Assembly (NCBI GenBank): GCA_019744845.1
Contig: JAIETW010000001.1
Coordinates: 241,999-282,175 of the forward strand
Direction: 5' to 3'
Source of the DNA: Patescibacteria group bacterium
GTDB taxonomy: Bacteria; Patescibacteriota; Minisyncoccia; Phycocordibacterales; Phycocordibacteraceae
Length of the DNA: 40,177 bases
Below, piece after piece: positions 38,067 to 40,177 of this stretch. Numbering within the stretch: position 1 is the stretch's first letter; each line of letters opens with the position of its first letter. The translations under genes and the position numbers were made by a program. Below the pieces are notes generated by a model. The model was given only the letters and a program-made list of their open reading frames with translations. It did not search any database and was not told the origin of the DNA.

Positions 38067-39971
38067 ATGTCTTCAGCACCAGCTCCAGCACCTGCGCCCG
38101 CTTCTGGCGGCGCACCAAGCCGCCCAACCGGCCCGCAAAGCGATCGTCCTCGCCCACCATTCCGTGGTGAACGTGGAGGTCGTGGACGCGGAAGCCGTGG
38201 TGGGCGCGGACGTGATACACGCCGTCCCATGAGGAGCGGTCCTTCCCAAGGAGGTGCCGCACCTGAAAAGCGTGTTGCCGATTATTTCCCAGAAAAACCA
38301 GCAGCCGGCATTGTTCGCGTCATCCCTCTGGGTGGCGTAGAAGAAGTCGGTCGCAACATGTGTGCGATTGAAGCCAACAACGACATCTTTGTGCTTGATG
38401 TGGGCTTCCAGTTTATGTCTGAGGGTGATGCCCCAGGTATTGATTACGTACTTCCGAACACGAAGTATCTTGAACAGAATATTGATCGCGTCCGTGCCGT
38501 CATCATTACGCACGGCCACCTCGATCACATCGGTGGTATTCCCTTCCTTATGGGACGCATGGGCAATCCTCCGATCTACACACAGAACCTCACGTCAGTA
38601 ATGATCTTGAAGCGTCAGGAGGAATATCCTGAAATGCCTCGTCCAGAAATGGTGGTGGTAGAGCCAGGATCCGTACACACCATCGGAAACACCAAGGTGA
38701 AGTTCTTCCCAGTGACTCACTCCATTCCTGACTCCATGGGTGTCTCTATCCAGAGTCCAATCGGAAACGTCGTCATTACCGGAGACTTGAAGCTTGACCA
38801 TGAGAATGGTGAGCCGATGCCACACGAAGCAAAGAAGTGGGGTGAGCTTGGTAAGGACAACAACCTTCTTTTCATTGCTGACTCAACCAACGCCGAGCGT
38901 GACGGCTTCTCTATTCCAGAGCGTAAGGTGCACGAGACGCTTGAGAACATCGTCCGCACCGTCTCCGGTCGTCTCATCATCGGTACCTTTGCGTCTCAGT
39001 TTGAGCGCATGATCCACATCATTGAGACTGCCGAGAAGATGGGTAAGAAGATTGTGACTGAAGGTCGTTCAATGAAGACGAACCTTGAGATTGCTCAAAA
39101 GACAGGGCTCTTGAAGATTGATAAGTCCACCGTGATTCCTGCAACGGAGATTGGTGATTACCCTGCCGACAAGATTATTGTCCTTGCAACCGGTGCACAG
39201 GGAGAAGAGTTTGCCGCACTTATGCGTATTGCGACCAAGCAACACAAGAACATTGTGCTTAATCCTCGCGACACGGTGGTGCTTTCCTCTTCCGTCATTC
39301 CAGGAAACGAAATCGCCGTGCAGCGATTGAAGGACAACTTGTACCGTAACGGTGCATCCTTGATCCACTACCGCTCTTCCGACGTGCACTCAACCGGACA
39401 CGGAAACACCGGAGAGCTCGTATGGATCAACAAGCAGGTTGGCGCCAAGTACTTCATGCCTGCCTACGGCTACTACTCAATGACTTCATGTCACGCAAAG
39501 GCGGTTGAACAGGCAGGCTTCCCTCGCGAGAACATCATCCTTGCCGACAACGGTACGGTGATTGATATGGATGGACAAGTGCTAAACATTCACAAACAGA
39601 AAGTACCGTCTTCCCCACTTATCGTGGACGGCTTTTCTATCGGTGATATGCAGGAGGTGGTCATCCGTGACCGTCAGGCACTCGCCAAAGATGGTATGTT
39701 CGTCATCATTGCGACGATCAATCTTAAGACTGGAAAGCTTCGTAAGTCTCCAGACATCATCTCTCGTGGCTTCGTCTATCTTCGTGAATCCCAGGATCTC
39801 TTGAACCAGGCTCGCCTGCTCATCAAGAAGACTGTGGAAGACACGACGGAAGGCATGAATCCTGTTGATCTTGATTACGTGAAGAATACGATCTCAGACA
39901 CCATGTCTGGCTTCCTCTTTACGCGAACCAACAAGGCCCCAATGGTGATTCCGGTCCTTATTGGAGTCTAA
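38067..39971 (+). CDS. rnj: Ribonuclease J with Arg/Gly-rich N-terminal extension
   Basis: IRVIPLGGVEEVGRNMCAIE...VIITHGHLDHIGGIPFL...GDLKLDHENGEPM...; N-terminus RPPFRGERGGRGRGSRGGRGRDTRRP. Confidence 0.95.
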   Translation: MSSAPAPAPAPASGGAPSRPTGPQSDRPRPPFRGERGGRGRGSRGGRGRDTRRPMRSGPSQGGAAPEKRVADYFPEKPAAGIVRVIPLGGVEEVGRNMCAIEANNDIFVLDVGFQFMSEGDAPGIDYVLPNTKYLEQNIDRVRAVIITHGHLDHIGGIPFLMGRMGNPPIYTQNLTSVMILKRQEEYPEMPRPEMVVVEPGSVHTIGNTKVKFFPVTHSIPDSMGVSIQSPIGNVVITGDLKLDHENGEPMPHEAKKWGELGKDNNLLFIADSTNAERDGFSIPERKVHETLENIVRTVSGRLIIGTFASQFERMIHIIETAEKMGKKIVTEGRSMKTNLEIAQKTGLLKIDKSTVIPATEIGDYPADKIIVLATGAQGEEFAALMRIATKQHKNIVLNPRDTVVLSSSVIPGNEIAVQRLKDNLYRNGASLIHYRSSDVHSTGHGNTGELVWINKQVGAKYFMPAYGYYSMTSCHAKAVEQAGFPRENIILADNGTVIDMDGQVLNIHKQKVPSSPLIVDGFSIGDMQEVVIRDRQALAKDGMFVIIATINLKTGKLRKSPDIISRGFVYLRESQDLLNQARLLIKKTVEDTTEGMNPVDLDYVKNTISDTMSGFLFTRTNKAPMVIPVLIGV

Positions 39972-39980
39972 GCAGCAAAC

Positions 39981-40001
39981 CGCCCTCCTGGGCGGTTTTT
40001 T
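39981..40001 (+). terminator. Rho-independent terminator of RNase J gene
   Basis: AACCGCCCTCCTGGGCGGTTTTTTG. Confidence 0.9.
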
Positions 40002-40015
40002 GTTAGAATACCCCT

Positions 40016-40177
40016 ATGACTGCTGAGGATATAAAAAGAGAAACAAGCGTGCCGCACATTGTGTCCTTGCCTGAACACCTCGCGGATGAGTTTGTAGAAG
40101 GTACGTTTGAGCACGCAAGTATGGCCAGCCTGTCGGGCAGAGGCGTGCTGTATGCTGAACGATCAGAGAAAGTGCCA
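40016..40177 (+). CDS. Partial CDS running off window end, unknown function
   Basis: ATG with TGTTAGAAT 6 nt upstream; MTAEDIKRETSVPHIVSLPEHLADEFVEGTFEHASMASLSGRGVLYAERSEKVP... open to end. Confidence 0.55.
   Translation, partial: MTAEDIKRETSVPHIVSLPEHLADEFVEGTFEHASMASLSGRGVLYAERSEKVP

Overview
Dense, bacterial, mostly housekeeping window. The small gene set, compact operons, Ser/Thr-rich surface proteins and short enzymes suggest a Candidatus Patescibacteria/CPR (Parcubacteria-like) genome; this taxonomic call is inference. In order it contains: (1) a minus-strand operon of exported surface proteins, including a ~1000-aa repeat protein with phage-tail-fibre-like repeats that appears split by a -1 frame break; (2) DoxX, a fused spermidine-synthase/MFS-like protein, a PfkB kinase and SAH hydrolase; (3) tsaC, tRNA-Val, an ABC exporter, a DHH phosphoesterase, tsaD, valS, a PrsW-like protein and Hsp20; (4) a minus-strand block of DUF2914 protein, tRNA-Phe, tRNA-Arg, a small HTH/LAGLIDADG-like ORF, glutaredoxin, methyltransferase, tRNA-Gly, FtsB-like protein, lepA, murJ and an O-antigen-ligase/TPR protein; (5) RNase P RNA, DUF192, ribH, ribE, a stand-alone riboflavin kinase, tRNA-Ser, htpX, DUF2207, lemA, groEL and groES; (6) an unknown protein, secG, an oligopeptide-binding protein and RNase J. 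The two most interesting system-level signals concern gene expression. First, many genes have a (frequently extended) -10 box only 6-7 or 11 nt before the ATG, predicting leaderless or near-leaderless mRNAs. Second, tRNAs are fused seamlessly to protein genes ('tRNA punctuation'): the terminal A of a CCA is the A of the next gene's ATG in two places, and stop codons directly abut tRNA 5' ends in two places. No CRISPR array, rRNA or obvious transposon was seen. All calls come from reading the sequence; no database search was run.
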